From assembly GCF_900101855.1 (NCBI RefSeq), contig NZ_FMVC01000002.1:349328-413327 (forward strand): a stretch of 64,000 bases of DNA, given 5' to 3'. The DNA is from Flavobacterium anhuiense. Lineage in GTDB: Bacteria > Bacteroidota > Bacteroidia > Flavobacteriales > Flavobacteriaceae. The notes under the pieces are model-generated. The model was not told the origin of the DNA, searched no databases, and was given only the letters and a program-made list of their open reading frames with translations. Shown here one piece after another: positions 35,471 to 45,770 of this stretch. The stretch's first letter is position 1, and every line of letters starts with the position of its first letter. A program made the translations under genes and the position numbers.

Positions 35471-38400
35471 ATGAAATTATTAATCCAAAAAAAGCCAAGA
35501 GATTTTCGGCTTAACAATTTATCCCGCAAAGAAATCGGAATAACAGTTCTCTCGTTATTAGTTTTTACATTTCAGGCTTCTGCAGCTTCTTCTATAAATA
35601 TTTCAGACAAAACCAATACGGCATTGTTTTTTGAAAAAACTGTAAAAGGAAAAGTAACAGACGAAAAAGGTTTGCCACTTCCAGGTGCCAATGTTGTGGT
35701 TAAAGGTACTACTAAGGGAGTTCAGACTGATGTAGACGGAAGCTTTGTTATTACAGTTCCTGATAATGCCACAAAATTGATAATTACTTACATTGGTATG
35801 GAAGATCAGGAAGTTACTATCGGAAGTGCGCCTCTAAAAATTGTCATGAAAGAAGCAGGACAAAAACTAGACGAGGTGGTAATTGGATACGGAAAATCTA
35901 AGAAAAAAGACCTTACAGGTTCTGTGAGTTCTCTTAGCAAAGACAATTTAAACTTAGGCGGAACGGTTGCAAACGTTGGACAGGCGCTTCAAGGACGAGC
36001 TTCTGGAGTGCAAGTGCAACAAAATAGCTATGCGCCGGGAACAAATCCGTCAGTAATAATTAGAGGAGGAAACTCTATTAATACTTCTAATGCTCCTTTG
36101 TATGTTGTTGACGGATTCATTACCAGTACTGGAGCTTCTATAAGCCCGAACGACATTGAAAACATTCAAATTCTTAAAGATGCTGCTTCTACAGCTATTT
36201 ATGGTGCCCGTGGAGGAAATGGGGTAATTTTGATTACCACTAAAAAAGGAAAATCAGGAAAAATGAATGTTGAGGCTGAGATTTCTGATGGTTTTCAAAA
36301 CATCATAAAAGAGCCTTCTTTAATGACTGGACAGCAATATGCCGATTATCAGAATGCTCTTAATGCTGAAAACGGAAGACCTCCACTTTTCCCTTCCAGC
36401 TTTCCTGTTGCCAATACTAACTGGTTTGATGCTGCAACTCGTCCTGGTGAAGTGCTTAATAGAACGCTTACTTTTAGCGGAAGTGATCAAAGTTCTAAAT
36501 TCTTTCTTTCTGGAAATTATTTAAAACAAACTGGAGCTATCGTAAACACTGATTTTGAAAGATATAGTGTGAGAATGGGCGGTGAAAAAAGATTCAACGA
36601 AAGACTAAATATGGGCACAAATGTATATGGTGCTGTTGCCGAAGGAAATAATAGCGATTTTGGCGATAATATTTTATCTCCAATGTTCTCTATCCAGACT
36701 GCCCCTCCAACTATTCCAATTTATAATGCAGACGGTTCGTATTATAAATTCCAAGGGAAAGACAATGCGTTAGCACTTTTACTTGAACCTACAGATCACA
36801 CGATCAATAGATTGGTAAACGGAAACATGTTTTTAGATTATCAGATCATTAAAGGTTTAACATACCATTTTGGTGCCGGTGCAGAATGGCAAGAAAATAT
36901 TCAAGGAAAATATACTCCAAGTACTTTAGTAGCGGGAGCTGCGTTAAAGGGTTCTGGTTCTGAAGAAAATAAAACCTATTTCAGATGGAGTACAGAACAA
37001 TATTTGACGTATAAATTTGATATCAAAGAAGTACATGCAATTACTGCCATGATTGGTACTTCAAATCAAAAAGATACTTATGAAAGAGTAAGAGCAGCCG
37101 GTACAGGTTTCTCTAATGACTTATTGACCTATTACAATCTGCAAGGAGCTTCAGTGTATTTAAAACCTGAAACAGAAAAAACAGAAACAAAATTGACTTC
37201 TTATTTTGGAAGGTTAAATTATGCTTTCAACGATAAGTACTTAGCAACTTTTACAATTAGAAAAGATGGCTCTTCTCGTTTTGGACCAAATAACCGATTT
37301 GGTATCTTCCCTTCTGGAGCTGTTGCATGGAAAATATCTAACGAATCTTTTATGCAAAACGTAAAAGCAATTTCTGAACTTAAATTGAGAGCAAGTTATG
37401 GTATTACAGGTAGTGACGGTATTGGAGATTACTCGTACATGAGCCGTCTGTCTTCTTGGGGGGTTACTATTGCGCCAGATGAATTTGTTGCAGGAACAGA
37501 ACCAGCTAACTTAGCGAACCCAAATCTGAAATGGGAAGAAACAGCTCAAACTGATATCGGTTTAGATTTAGGCTTATTTAATGATAAACTTTCAATTACA
37601 TTCGATTATTACAAAAAAAGAACTACAGATGCTCTTTTAAATGTTCCTGTTGGAGGATGGTGGGGATTTGGTACTCAAAGAGTTAACGCAGGGGTTATTG
37701 ACAACCAAGGTATTGAGTTAGGAATAAGCACTACAAACTTCAGAACTGATACTTTTTCTTGGACTACTTCATTAAATGTAGCGTACAATAAACAAGAAGT
37801 AGTATCTCTAGCTGATAACGTTAAAATCATTAGCACAAACACTTCTAACCCAAGTGGAGTAGTTTCTGGTCAGGAATTTACCAGATTGGAACCTGGAAAA
37901 GAAATGGGAGTTTTATTTGGCTATAAATATGCTGGAGTTATCAAAACTGGAGAAACTTATGCGCCTCAGCCATTATCTGCTCCTGGAGATCCCAAATATG
38001 TAGACATTGATGGCGATGGTACTATTACAGCAAAAGACAGAACTTATTTAGGAAATACTATTCCTCATTACGTTGCAGGTTTCAATAACGATTTTAAGTA
38101 TAGAAATTTTGATATGAATATCTTTTTCCAAGGCGCTTTTGATTATTCAGTTTACAATATGACTAAAATGGTTGGCGAGTCTTCTACAAGTACAGATGCG
38201 CTAAACCGATGGGTTGCTGGTAAAAACGAAAACACTGATATTCCTAGAGATGGTTATTACAAAAGCACTTACGGAAGTTATGTGAATTCTAAATTTGTTG
38301 AAGAAGCTTCGTACTTACGTCTAAAAAATGTTTCTATCGGATATACGATTCCAGAAAGTGCATTAAAAACGGTGAAATTTATTGATAGCATCAGATTATA

Positions 38401-38557
38401 TGCAATCGGACAAAATTTATTGACGATTACCAACTATTCTGGAAATGACCCTGAGGTGAACGGGCATTCTAATAACAATTTAGGTGGAGGAATCGACTTT
38501 AACTCTTTCCCAGCCTCAAGAACTTTTATACTTGGAATTAAAGTGGCAATTCACTAG
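35471..38557 (+). CDS. susC: SusC/RagA-family TonB-linked outer-membrane transporter
   Basis: 1028 residues. A signal sequence after a charged N-terminus (hydrophobic about 24-40) is followed by a CarboxypepD_reg-like domain (about 58-128, VKGKVTDEKGLPLPGANVVV), the TonB-box-like DEVVIGYG, a plug domain (GQALQGRASGVQVQQ, PLYVVDGF, ILKDAASTAIYGARGGNG) and a 22-strand barrel. It imports oligosaccharides across the outer membrane in a TonB-dependent way together with SusD. No FecR-interacting N-terminal STN domain is present, which fits control by the LacI protein rather than a sigma/anti-sigma pair. The gene starts about 240 bases after the predicted promoter. Confidence 0.96.
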   Translation: MKLLIQKKPRDFRLNNLSRKEIGITVLSLLVFTFQASAASSINISDKTNTALFFEKTVKGKVTDEKGLPLPGANVVVKGTTKGVQTDVDGSFVITVPDNATKLIITYIGMEDQEVTIGSAPLKIVMKEAGQKLDEVVIGYGKSKKKDLTGSVSSLSKDNLNLGGTVANVGQALQGRASGVQVQQNSYAPGTNPSVIIRGGNSINTSNAPLYVVDGFITSTGASISPNDIENIQILKDAASTAIYGARGGNGVILITTKKGKSGKMNVEAEISDGFQNIIKEPSLMTGQQYADYQNALNAENGRPPLFPSSFPVANTNWFDAATRPGEVLNRTLTFSGSDQSSKFFLSGNYLKQTGAIVNTDFERYSVRMGGEKRFNERLNMGTNVYGAVAEGNNSDFGDNILSPMFSIQTAPPTIPIYNADGSYYKFQGKDNALALLLEPTDHTINRLVNGNMFLDYQIIKGLTYHFGAGAEWQENIQGKYTPSTLVAGAALKGSGSEENKTYFRWSTEQYLTYKFDIKEVHAITAMIGTSNQKDTYERVRAAGTGFSNDLLTYYNLQGASVYLKPETEKTETKLTSYFGRLNYAFNDKYLATFTIRKDGSSRFGPNNRFGIFPSGAVAWKISNESFMQNVKAISELKLRASYGITGSDGIGDYSYMSRLSSWGVTIAPDEFVAGTEPANLANPNLKWEETAQTDIGLDLGLFNDKLSITFDYYKKRTTDALLNVPVGGWWGFGTQRVNAGVIDNQGIELGISTTNFRTDTFSWTTSLNVAYNKQEVVSLADNVKIISTNTSNPSGVVSGQEFTRLEPGKEMGVLFGYKYAGVIKTGETYAPQPLSAPGDPKYVDIDGDGTITAKDRTYLGNTIPHYVAGFNNDFKYRNFDMNIFFQGAFDYSVYNMTKMVGESSTSTDALNRWVAGKNENTDIPRDGYYKSTYGSYVNSKFVEEASYLRLKNVSIGYTIPESALKTVKFIDSIRLYAIGQNLLTITNYSGNDPEVNGHSNNNLGGGIDFNSFPASRTFILGIKVAIH

Positions 38558-38593
38558 TCTAAAATGCTTTACAGTAACATTAAATTGATTAAA

Positions 38594-40105
38594 ATGAAAA
38601 AATATACAATCTTATTACTTTTACTTGCCGCTGGAACACAAGTTTCTTGCAATCAAGATCTTGATCCCACGGTATATAGCAGCTTGACTAATACTAATGG
38701 GTATCAGACAAAATCAGATGCTATTGCGGCTATCAATTCCATTTATGGAAGACTAAAAGGACCATCTGTGGGCGATAATTATTCATATTGGGCTACAAGA
38801 CACTTTGCTTTGACTGATATTGCTACAGATTTAGGACACTGCCAATTTGGAGGAGATCCAGGGCAATTATCTTTAGGAACTTGGAATTCTGCAAATGGAC
38901 TTTTAAGAGAAGACTGGAACGCCATGTATAAATTGATTGCCAATGCAAACAATGCTATTTTCAACATTATACCAATGAGTGGTATTACAGCTGCTGAAAA
39001 AGCACAATTTATTGCAGAAGCGAAATTCTTAAGATGTTCCGCTTACATGGATTTGACCGATTCTTGGGGACCAGTAATTCTAATTACCGAAGCCAATTTA
39101 GGAAACCCTGGATATTTGGATCAGACTCCTCCTTCATCTGTTGAAGAAATCGACGCTTTCATGATTAAAGAATTGACGGAAGCTGCTGATGTTCTTCCAG
39201 TTAATTATAAAAACAATGAAATTTACGGTACAAATGATGTAGGACGTGCTACAAAAGGTGCTGCACTAACACTATTGGCAAAATTATACTTAAGAAGCCA
39301 CGATTGGCAAAAAGTAATTACCTATACACAAAAAGTAATGGATTTGCACGAATACAGCCTATATCCTTCTTACTTAGGTCTGTTTAAAGAAAGTAACAAA
39401 TGGTGCAGTGAAAACATCTTCTCTTCTTTAAGTGATGCCAACACAAATGGAACTGAATTATTAAACCACTTTGGTCCTGTTGATCACCCTGTGGTTCAAA
39501 ACAGATGGCAATATTATACTGTAAACTGGGATTTCTACAACACTTTTGGCGATGAAGATGAGAGAAAACAATGCTTTTTTCCAGAGTATATGGGGACAGA
39601 CGGTCTATTACATAAACAAGCTCCATACTTAGGAGCTCAACCTCCAGCTGGAGAATTCTACATGCAAGACGTTTCTACAAAAAAATATGCTGATGATGAA
39701 ACGACCACTTATTATGATGGACATAGTGTTAATATCCTTCGTTATGCTGATGTTTTGTTAAGCAGAGCCGAAGCCTTAAACGAAATCAGTGGACCAACTC
39801 AAGAGGCTATTGATCTTATCAACCAAGTAAAAGGAAGATCTCATGCAAAACTTTTGGTTTTATCAGAACATACTCAAGCTAGTTTAAGAGATGCTATTTT
39901 ACAAGAAAGAGGATGGGAACTTTTCTACGAAGGAAAACGTCGTGCAGATTTGATCAGAATGAACAAATATGATGTTTTAGTAAATGCATACCACCTTAGA
40001 GTTGGAGAAGCAGCTTTAATCAAAATGCCACAAAACAAATATTATACGTATCCACAGAGTCAGGTTGACCTTAATCCAAATTTAAGCAACGCCGACAGAC
40101 AATAA
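38594..40105 (+). CDS. susD: SusD/RagB-family nutrient-binding lipoprotein
   Basis: 503 residues from ATG 38594 (MKKYTILLLLLAAGTQVSC); an upstream in-frame ATG at 38564 would put ten polar residues before the signal. The lipobox Cys is residue 19. TPR-like helical SusD fold features include NGYQTKSDAIAAINSIYG, EAKFLRC(S)AYMDLTDSWG and the C-terminal ILQERGWELFYEGKRRADLIR. It forms the lid of the SusC channel on the cell surface. It follows susC by 36 bases and is followed by a hairpin. Confidence 0.96.
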   Translation: MKKYTILLLLLAAGTQVSCNQDLDPTVYSSLTNTNGYQTKSDAIAAINSIYGRLKGPSVGDNYSYWATRHFALTDIATDLGHCQFGGDPGQLSLGTWNSANGLLREDWNAMYKLIANANNAIFNIIPMSGITAAEKAQFIAEAKFLRCSAYMDLTDSWGPVILITEANLGNPGYLDQTPPSSVEEIDAFMIKELTEAADVLPVNYKNNEIYGTNDVGRATKGAALTLLAKLYLRSHDWQKVITYTQKVMDLHEYSLYPSYLGLFKESNKWCSENIFSSLSDANTNGTELLNHFGPVDHPVVQNRWQYYTVNWDFYNTFGDEDERKQCFFPEYMGTDGLLHKQAPYLGAQPPAGEFYMQDVSTKKYADDETTTYYDGHSVNILRYADVLLSRAEALNEISGPTQEAIDLINQVKGRSHAKLLVLSEHTQASLRDAILQERGWELFYEGKRRADLIRMNKYDVLVNAYHLRVGEAALIKMPQNKYYTYPQSQVDLNPNLSNADRQ

Positions 40106-40113
40106 GAATATCC

Positions 40114-40153
40114 AATCAAGAATAGACAGTTAAATGTCTGTCTATTCTTGATT
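40114..40153 (+). terminator. long hairpin after susD
   Basis: AATCAAGAATAGACA pairs perfectly with TGTCTATTCTTGATT, a 15-base stem. Only a weak T stretch follows, so it may attenuate or protect the susCD transcript rather than end it. Confidence 0.6.
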
Positions 40154-40202
40154 ATTTATAGCGATAAAAGTACTTTTCTGTTTCACAAAAGAAGCTTTTC
40201 AG

Positions 40203-41609
40203 ATGATCAAAAAATTAATATTAAAAGGAAGTTTTATTTTAGTGCTGCTTACTTTGGCAAGTTGTTCTAAAAACCAAATTATCTCCAATATCAATATTGG
40301 CACTCATGGCAACAACGAATTGAAAATTCAGATCGATGTTACTACGAATGACCAAGCTCAGGTATATGCAGAATATTGGTCAGACAAAGAAGGAAATCAA
40401 AATAAAATGACCTCTCCTATTTCAAATTCTGGTTTAAAACATTCGCTGGTGCTTTGCAATATAATTCCAGAAACCGGCTATAGTTTCCAATTAGTTACAG
40501 TTCAAGGTGGTAATAAACAAACCAGCAAAGTTTATAATTTTAAATCTAGAAAACTTCCAGAATGGCTACAGAAACAATTCAAAGCCAATTGTCCGAAACC
40601 AGAATTATTGCCTGAAAATTTCAAAAAAGGATTTTTGCTTTTAGCGAAAAGAGAAACTCCTGGAACTGCTTATATTGTTGATTACAAAGGAAATTTAAGA
40701 TGGTACCATACGCTTGAAGGAACTGGTTTTAAAGTCGTTCATTTTACAAAAGACCAAACAATTCTTTCGATTTTGGGAACCAATGATGAGCCAACAAGCT
40801 ATGGAAGCGAAATTCTTGAAATCAATCTGCAAGGCGATACTTTAACCCATATTAAAAAAGGTGAAGGCGATTTAAAGCAAGTTCTTCACCATGAAATTAT
40901 AAAAAAATCGGCTAACGAAATTGTCGCTTTAACTGTCGAACAAAAAATAATCAATTTAACTTCTATTGGAGGAAAAAAACAAGACACCATCAACGGAGAC
41001 GGAATCCTAATTTTAGACAAAAAAGGCAAGCAGCTTTGGAAATGGAGTGTTTTTGATGATTTAGATCCATTTAAAGACAAAAATTTATTAAAAACCAAAA
41101 AGGACTGGACACATGCCAATAGTTTAAGCTACGATGCAGATGGAAATTTTTTAATCTCATTTTATAATAACGGCCAGATTTGGAAAATCAATTCGAAAAC
41201 TGGAAAAGTAATCTGGAAATTAGGAAAAGGCGGAACAATGAAAATGGCTTCAGACACTAATTTCTCTCAGGCACACGCCGCACATATCGATCAAGAAGGA
41301 AGTTTATTGTTTTTTGACAATGGCGTAGATATCAAACAATCTTCTGTTTTTGCCTTAAAAGTAGACGAAAAAAGCAATTCGGTAAAACTGGATTTTCATA
41401 TAAAATTGCCAAAAGATATTTACAACGATAGAATGGGAAGCGCTTATATGATTAATAAAGATCTCTTTTTGGTTTGTTGTTCAAAAAGACATATTACGGT
41501 TTTAACCAATAAAAAAGGAATTTTGCTATGGGCTTTAGAATCTGAAATTCCGCCATATAGAACCATCTTTATTCCTAAAGAAAAACTCAAACCTTTTCTT
41601 TTGAATTAA
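40203..41609 (+). CDS. arylsulfate sulfotransferase (ASST)-like lipoprotein
   Basis: 468 residues with lipobox LASC (Cys about 21). A small N-terminal beta domain (about 25-120) is followed by a six-bladed propeller-like region with ASST features (GTAYIVDYKGNLRWYH, LHHEIIKKSANEIVAL, KKDWTHANSLSYDADGNFLI, QAHAAHIDQEGSLLFFDNG). Characterised ASSTs move sulfate from one phenolic sulfate to another through a histidine intermediate, without PAPS. In a PUL it could act on sulfated substrates or aromatic sulfates; this is inference. The His residues in the HANSL and HAAH segments are candidates for the active site. Confidence 0.78.
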   Translation: MIKKLILKGSFILVLLTLASCSKNQIISNINIGTHGNNELKIQIDVTTNDQAQVYAEYWSDKEGNQNKMTSPISNSGLKHSLVLCNIIPETGYSFQLVTVQGGNKQTSKVYNFKSRKLPEWLQKQFKANCPKPELLPENFKKGFLLLAKRETPGTAYIVDYKGNLRWYHTLEGTGFKVVHFTKDQTILSILGTNDEPTSYGSEILEINLQGDTLTHIKKGEGDLKQVLHHEIIKKSANEIVALTVEQKIINLTSIGGKKQDTINGDGILILDKKGKQLWKWSVFDDLDPFKDKNLLKTKKDWTHANSLSYDADGNFLISFYNNGQIWKINSKTGKVIWKLGKGGTMKMASDTNFSQAHAAHIDQEGSLLFFDNGVDIKQSSVFALKVDEKSNSVKLDFHIKLPKDIYNDRMGSAYMINKDLFLVCCSKRHITVLTNKKGILLWALESEIPPYRTIFIPKEKLKPFLLN

Positions 41610-41620
41610 AAAGAGATTTT

Positions 41621-41696
41621 CCTGTAAGGTTTTCAAAACCTTGTAGGTATAAGTAAATTAGAATAAATACCTAACAGGTTTTAAAAACCTGTTAGG
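41621..41696. repeat. twin hairpins of the CCTGTTAGGT family
   Basis: Two related imperfect palindromes lie in tandem: 41621-41647 (CCTGTAAGGTTTTC and mate) and 41670-41696 (CCTAACAGGTTTT and its inverse). They share the core AGGTTTT-AAAACCT. Confidence 0.6.
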
Positions 41697-41711
41697 ATAA
41701 AAATAATAGAC

Positions 41712-42713
41712 ATGAAAAAATTAATTCTTATTGCACTTTTTTCAGCATTGCCAATGCTTGTTTTCAATTCCTGCACCAAATCAAATTCTCAAACTTTGGC
41801 TTCAAAAACAACCGAAGAAGGAGAAGAAGACGAAGGTTACATCACAATTGATACTTCTCAAATTCCAGACGATCAATTTGGAGAATCGGTTCGTTACGGA
41901 AGAGAATTAATGATGAAAACGGCTTATTACATTGGTCCAAACGGAAAAAATGGACAATATTTGGGCAATAAAATGAACTGCACCAACTGTCATCAAGATG
42001 CAGGAACAAAGCCTCATGCGTTCAATTTGATGTCTTCACACGATAATTATCCACAATATCGCGGGCGCGAAAACAAAGTTCTTACATTGGCAGAAAGAGT
42101 TAATAACTGCATTATGCGCCCGCATTCTGGAAAACCGCTTCCGCTGGATAGTAAAGAAATGGTGGCCTTTTTATCGTATTTCAAATGGATTAGCAAATTT
42201 GTTCCAAAAGATGGTAATTTTAAAGGAGCAAAAAATTTAGAAATCGAATTTCCAGATGTTGCTGCAAGTCCAGAAAGAGGGAAAGTTTTATTTGCCGAAA
42301 ACTGCGCAAGATGCCACGGAAATAATGGTGAAGGAGTTTATAATGCAGACAAATCGGGTTACACCTATCCTCCACTTTGGGGCGAGTATGGATATCAGCC
42401 AGGTTCAAGCATGCACCGCGTCATTAAACAGGCGCAATGGCTAAAAAGCAATATGCCTTACGATAAAGTACTGCTTGGAAAACCATATCTTACAGACAAA
42501 CAAGCGCTTGACATTGCAGCTTATGTAAATGACGATTCACAGCATAAAAGACCAAACCCAAAAACGTTTGATTATCCAAATAAAATGGGCAAACCTATTG
42601 ATTATGCACACAGTCCATTTCAAGATAATTTTTCGGAAGAGCAGCACAAATACGGACCTTACAAACCGATTATTGCTTACTGGAAAAAACAAGGATGGAA
42701 AGCCGTTTACTAA
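41712..42713 (+). CDS. dihaem c-type cytochrome, thiosulfate dehydrogenase (TsdA)-like
   Basis: 333 residues, with a lipobox-like NSC (Cys21) after the signal peptide. Two haem c motifs, CTNCH (90-94) and CARCH (198-202), lie in two cytochrome domains. Cys133 in RVNNCIMRPHSGKPL is in the place of the unusual cysteine haem ligand of TsdA, whose neighbourhood (N-x-C-x-x-R-x-x-x-G-K) it resembles. TsdA joins two thiosulfates to tetrathionate or works in reverse. Being next to a sulfotransferase-like gene in a PUL is notable. The electron partner is unknown and other substrates are possible. Confidence 0.82.
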   Translation: MKKLILIALFSALPMLVFNSCTKSNSQTLASKTTEEGEEDEGYITIDTSQIPDDQFGESVRYGRELMMKTAYYIGPNGKNGQYLGNKMNCTNCHQDAGTKPHAFNLMSSHDNYPQYRGRENKVLTLAERVNNCIMRPHSGKPLPLDSKEMVAFLSYFKWISKFVPKDGNFKGAKNLEIEFPDVAASPERGKVLFAENCARCHGNNGEGVYNADKSGYTYPPLWGEYGYQPGSSMHRVIKQAQWLKSNMPYDKVLLGKPYLTDKQALDIAAYVNDDSQHKRPNPKTFDYPNKMGKPIDYAHSPFQDNFSEEQHKYGPYKPIIAYWKKQGWKAVY

Positions 42714-42750
42714 ACTCAAAATATACTATTTAACTGATTTATACAATACA

Positions 42751-45700
42751 ATGAAACTAAACCTAAACAACACAACGCTTTTAAACAGAATACTGATAAT
42801 GTGTTTGATCACAATCAGCATTCCTCTAACTGCACAAATAAAATATTCAGACGGAAACGACAGCTGGAATCCGAATCAATTAGGAAATCACCGTGCTGTA
42901 ATTGCCTTTTCTGGGTCTGGAAATGTTGCTAAAACGACAATCGAATGGCGAAGAAGAGACACCAATCCAGAACTTAAAAAAATTATCGTTCAGGATGCGT
43001 CTGGAAAAGAAATTCAGAACATCAAAACCGAAAATATCAATAGAGAAAACGGTACTATTTTCTTTGAACCTATTTCAGGCAAAGGAACTTATTACGTTTA
43101 TTATATGCCTTATGTTGATGAAGGAACTGCAAATTATCCAAAAGGAATTTATCAAAAACCTGAAGATAAAGCTAATACTGAATGGGTTTCTAAAATCAAA
43201 AGCAATTTTAAAGAAAATGCTGCTGTAACAGAAATCCAAAGTGTAAATGCTTTCAATAGTTTTTATCCGATGGAAGTGATTGCTACAGCGTCTGAAACTT
43301 CAGCTCTTGTGGCAAAAAACAGCGGAAACTCTTTCTTGGTTTTCCCAGAAGACAGAGAACATTCTATCAAATTAAAATCTGATATACCGCAAAGATGGAT
43401 TCAGAAAGGCGTTCAAAACAGTTTTGCTGATACGGCAATGAAAGGTGAATATTTAGCTTTTCAATTAGGTGTTTACGCGCTTGAAGATTTAAAAAATGTA
43501 AAAGTATCTTTCACCAATTTAGTAAGCACAACTGGAGCTACAATAGAAGCGAAAGACATCAGCTGTATCAACACTGATGGAACTCGATATGACGGCACTC
43601 CTTTTACAAATACGGTTTCAGTTTCAAAAGGAAAAATTCAGGCTATGTGGTGCGGTATCGATGTTCCACAAACTGCTGCTGCTGGAACATACAACGGAAA
43701 AGCAACCGTAACGGCTGACGGAAAATCAAAAGAAATCAATCTTCAAATTACGGTTTCAAACGAAGTAACAAAAAACGGAGGAATTGACAGTCCTGAGAAA
43801 ATGACGCGTTTAAAATGGTTAAATTCGACATTAGCTCAGGAAAATACAGTTATTGCTCCTTATACTCCATTAACAGTAAATAACTCTGAAATTGCTTTAT
43901 TAGGAAGAAAACTAATCTTGTCGCCAAACGGATTTCCTGCGCAAATTCAGACTTTCTTTACGCCAGAAATGACTTCTGTTACAACAAAAGCAAATGACAT
44001 TTTAAGCGCTCCAATCGATTTTCATTTTGTTGACGCTTCTGGAAAAGAAGTGCAATGGAAAAATAGCGGTGTAAAATTCACTAAAAAAGAAGCTGGAATA
44101 GTGTCTTGGGAAAATACTGCGACTTCAAAATCGGTTCAAATGGATGTAAATGCTTCTGTAGAGTTTGACGGTTTTGTACATTATACGGTAAAAGTTACAG
44201 CCCTCGAAGACGTCGCTTTTAATGACATTAATTTCCAAATGCCAATGCAGCCAACTTCTGCAAAATACATGATGGGATTAGGTCAAAAAGGTGGAGATCG
44301 CCCTGCAACTTTCGACTGGAAATGGGATGTTGCCCATAAAAATCAAGACGGTGCTTGGATTGGTGCTGTAAATTCTGGATTGCAGTTTTCTTTAAGAGAC
44401 GAAAAATATAGCCGCCCTTTAAATACTAATTTCTATTTACAAAAACCTTTATTGCTGCCTACTTCATGGGGTAACGAAAATAAGGGCGGCATTACCATTA
44501 CGCCAAATCCAAAATCGGTTGTAGTAAATGCGTACAGCGGTGCTAGAACGATGAAAAAAGGCGATGTTTTATACTACAATTTCAACTTATTGATTACGCC
44601 TTTCCATACCATAAATACCGATTTTCAATGGGATACAAAGTTTTACCATAAATACAGTCCGATCGATTCTATCGCTAAAACTGGCGCAACGGTAATCAAT
44701 ATTCACCACGCCAATGCAATCAATCCTTATATCAATTATCCTTTTATTGAATATAAAAAGATGAAATCGTATATCGATGAAGCACATCAAAAAGGCTTAA
44801 AAGTAAAAATCTACAACACGGTTAGAGAGGTTTCTAACAAAGCTTATGAAACTTTCGCTCTTAGAAGTTTAGGTCACGAAATTTATTCTCCAGGAAAAGG
44901 TGGCGGATTCTCTTGGCTGCAAGAACACGTTGGCGACGATTATATAGCTGCTTGGTTTGTTCCTGAAATAAAAGATGCTGCAATCGTAAACAGCGGTATG
45001 AACCGTTGGCATAATTATTATGTAGAAGGTATGAACTGGCTGACCCAAAATGTGGGCATTGACGGAATATATCTTGACGACGTTGCTTTCGACAGAATCA
45101 CGATGAAACGTATCAAAAGAGTTTTGACTAAAGATGGTCATCCCGGAATTATCGATTTACATAGTGCGAACCAATATAACAAAAGTGACGGATTTAATAA
45201 TAGTGCCAACTTATACATGGAGCACTTCCCGTACATCAATAGATTATGGTTTGGAGAATATTTTGATTATGAAAAAAATCAGCCTGACTTTTTCTTGACA
45301 GAAGTAAGCGGAATCCCGTTTGGTTTAATGGGAGAAATGCTTCAAGATGGTGGAAATCCGTGGAGAGGAATGGTTTACGGAATGACAAACAGACTACCAT
45401 GGAGCGATGGTGCTGATCCAAGAAACATCTGGAAACTTTGGGATTCTTTCGGAATTAAAGGTTCTGAAATGATTGGATATTGGAGCGAAAACTGTCCTGT
45501 AAAAACAAACAACGACAAAGTTTTGGCAACTGTTTACAAAAAGAACGGAACAGCTTTAATTTCAATCGCAAGTTGGGCAGATGCCGATGTAAATGTGAAA
45601 TTAAATATCGACTGGAAAAAACTAGGAATCAATCCTGCAAAAGCGACAATTACAGCTCCAGAAGTTACCAATTTCCAACCAGCAAAAACATTTACAACAA

Positions 45701-45753
45701 AAGACGAAATACCAGTTTCTAAAGGAAAAGGCTGGTTGTTGATTGTGAAATAA
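42751..45753 (+). CDS. DUF6067 / GH123 N-terminal-like putative glycoside hydrolase
   Basis: 1000 residues from ATG 42751; the frame is open further upstream but that part overlaps the cytochrome gene. Signal peptide to about ISIPLTAQ (residue 28). The N-terminal half has beta-sandwich character; the region about 640-950 looks like a TIM barrel, with GIDGIYLDDVAFDR (about 771-784) offering acidic residues at a strand end and PEIKDAAIVNSGMNRWHNYY before it. The layout resembles DUF6067 proteins, some of which are related to GH123 (beta-N-acetylgalactosaminidase). If so, it would complement the GH109-type enzyme at the end of the operon. Activity not certain. Confidence 0.65.
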   Translation: MKLNLNNTTLLNRILIMCLITISIPLTAQIKYSDGNDSWNPNQLGNHRAVIAFSGSGNVAKTTIEWRRRDTNPELKKIIVQDASGKEIQNIKTENINRENGTIFFEPISGKGTYYVYYMPYVDEGTANYPKGIYQKPEDKANTEWVSKIKSNFKENAAVTEIQSVNAFNSFYPMEVIATASETSALVAKNSGNSFLVFPEDREHSIKLKSDIPQRWIQKGVQNSFADTAMKGEYLAFQLGVYALEDLKNVKVSFTNLVSTTGATIEAKDISCINTDGTRYDGTPFTNTVSVSKGKIQAMWCGIDVPQTAAAGTYNGKATVTADGKSKEINLQITVSNEVTKNGGIDSPEKMTRLKWLNSTLAQENTVIAPYTPLTVNNSEIALLGRKLILSPNGFPAQIQTFFTPEMTSVTTKANDILSAPIDFHFVDASGKEVQWKNSGVKFTKKEAGIVSWENTATSKSVQMDVNASVEFDGFVHYTVKVTALEDVAFNDINFQMPMQPTSAKYMMGLGQKGGDRPATFDWKWDVAHKNQDGAWIGAVNSGLQFSLRDEKYSRPLNTNFYLQKPLLLPTSWGNENKGGITITPNPKSVVVNAYSGARTMKKGDVLYYNFNLLITPFHTINTDFQWDTKFYHKYSPIDSIAKTGATVINIHHANAINPYINYPFIEYKKMKSYIDEAHQKGLKVKIYNTVREVSNKAYETFALRSLGHEIYSPGKGGGFSWLQEHVGDDYIAAWFVPEIKDAAIVNSGMNRWHNYYVEGMNWLTQNVGIDGIYLDDVAFDRITMKRIKRVLTKDGHPGIIDLHSANQYNKSDGFNNSANLYMEHFPYINRLWFGEYFDYEKNQPDFFLTEVSGIPFGLMGEMLQDGGNPWRGMVYGMTNRLPWSDGADPRNIWKLWDSFGIKGSEMIGYWSENCPVKTNNDKVLATVYKKNGTALISIASWADADVNVKLNIDWKKLGINPAKATITAPEVTNFQPAKTFTTKDEIPVSKGKGWLLIVK

Positions 45754-45770
45754 TAAAATCCATATTTTGT

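Noticed and set aside
42529..42750. Upstream extension of the DUF6067 gene
   Set aside because: It overlaps the cytochrome gene in another frame, and a clear signal peptide begins at ATG 42751.
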